Source of the DNA: Rothia sp. HMSC078H08
GTDB taxonomy: Bacteria > Actinomycetota > Actinomycetes > Actinomycetales > Micrococcaceae
Length of the DNA stretch: 14,688 nt
Assembly (NCBI RefSeq): GCF_001808955.1
Contig: NZ_KV795254.1
Location: 168,264-182,951, forward strand
Direction of reading: 5' to 3'
Below, in pieces: positions 14,256 through 14,688 of this stretch. A program made the position numbers and the translations under genes. The notes beneath the pieces were generated by a model. That model made no database searches and was not told the DNA's origin. It worked only from the letters and a program-made list of their open reading frames with translations. Numbering within the stretch: position 1 is the first letter of the stretch; the number at the start of each line of letters is the position of its first letter.

Positions 14256-14688
14256 TTATGCTGCCTGGACAGCCTCGGTGCTTGCCGAATAGTTATCTGC
14301 AGTATCTACCGCGCGCACATAATAGCGGGCGCCATCGCGGTGATCCACCGAATAGCTCGTACCCGTAACCGTCGCAATAGGACGATCATCGCGCAGAACC
14401 TGGTACTTCACCCTACGCTCGGAAATACCCGACCATGTCAGCTGATCCTTGGAACCGTTCGTCGTGACCTTCAGATCGCTCGGGGGAGCCGGAGGGGTCA
14501 CATCACGAGGAGCATAACGCGCGAAGCCAATAGTCGGCTGTACGCCATTAGCGCCCAGCGACTTACGGATATCGCCACCAACCCACAGAGTGCCCGTGGA
14601 ATCCACGAAGGACTCCCACACACCGTATCCATACGCGCCGTTCATAATCGGTGCGAACTCCGGCAGCATCTTACCGCTGTCCTTATCG
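14256..14688 (-). CDS. Partial secreted propeller/FN3 protein, paralogue of the 1174-residue protein (5' end outside window)
   Basis: The last 144 residues of a protein whose start lies beyond the window; the frame is open to the last base. It aligns through its whole length with residues 709-850 of the large secreted protein: DKDSGKMLPEF, WESFVDS, GTLWVGGDI, then an FN3 domain (LKV, LTW, YQVLRDD, VRAVDTADNYSAST). By hand about 60 percent of residues are identical. Unlike its neighbour it stops just after FN3 (EAVQAA), so it lacks the Pro-rich linker and C-terminal beta-sandwich. It is followed by a strong terminator and is therefore transcribed separately from the lipoprotein. Tandem duplication followed by domain loss or gain is the likely history. 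The function is unknown; extracellular by homology. Confidence 0.85.
   Translation of the reverse strand, partial: DKDSGKMLPEFAPIMNGAYGYGVWESFVDSTGTLWVGGDIRKSLGANGVQPTIGFARYAPRDVTPPAPPSDLKVTTNGSKDQLTWSGISERRVKYQVLRDDRPIATVTGTSYSVDHRDGARYYVRAVDTADNYSASTEAVQAA

Noticed and set aside
1..14688. CRISPR array, insertion sequence or prophage.
   Set aside because: No regularly spaced identical repeats, transposase, integrase or terminal inverted repeats were seen. All genes are on one strand in coherent units.

Overview
The window looks like a chromosomal segment from an actinobacterium. GC content is fairly high, third codon positions are GC-rich, and UUA, CUA and UCA codons seem to be avoided. The protein families fit a Micrococcaceae member such as Rothia, but this is an inference from composition and family content, not a proven identification. 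Every gene I can support lies on the minus strand, so transcription runs from high to low coordinates.

In transcription order the first block (14688 to 9404) encodes secreted proteins. It holds the 3' end of a large secreted propeller/FN3 protein cut by the window edge, closed by a very clear intrinsic terminator (14158-14194). A lipoprotein follows (13910-13050), then a 1174-residue exported protein (12928-9404) with a fibrinogen-like YCDxxTxGGGW domain, a beta-propeller-like region, an FN3 domain, a Pro/Ala/Ser-rich linker and a C-terminal beta-sandwich-like domain. The truncated gene is a tandem paralogue of this protein but stops straight after its FN3 domain. A strong hairpin (9335-9381) closes the block.

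The second block (8925 to 1830) is a compact cell-surface polysaccharide operon of Wzx/Wzy type. Its order is a CDP-alcohol phosphotransferase, a GT2 glycosyltransferase, a Wzy-like polymerase, a Wzx-like flippase with an unusual 185-residue cytoplasmic extension, a Wzz-like chain-length regulator fused to what looks like a dead BY-kinase domain, and an Alg14/PssD-like membrane partner of a glycosyltransferase. Wzy and Wzx overlap by ATGA and the spacings in the first half are short. No conventional priming phosphoglycosyltransferase is present in the window. The CDP-alcohol enzyme therefore either fills another role, such as adding a polyol-phosphate, or the priming enzyme is encoded elsewhere.

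The third block (1552 to 86) holds the Alg13/PssE-like catalytic partner of the Alg14-like protein, oddly separated from it by an 18-bp terminator-like hairpin and about 277 bases, and then a DUF2505 (SRPBCC-fold) protein with a large hairpin just before its ribosome binding site. A 26-bp palindrome closes the window.

The likely joint role is building and exporting a surface polysaccharide or phosphopolymer, with neighbouring secreted multi-domain proteins that could bind carbohydrate or host ligands at the surface. I see no tRNA, rRNA, CRISPR array, insertion sequence or phage gene.
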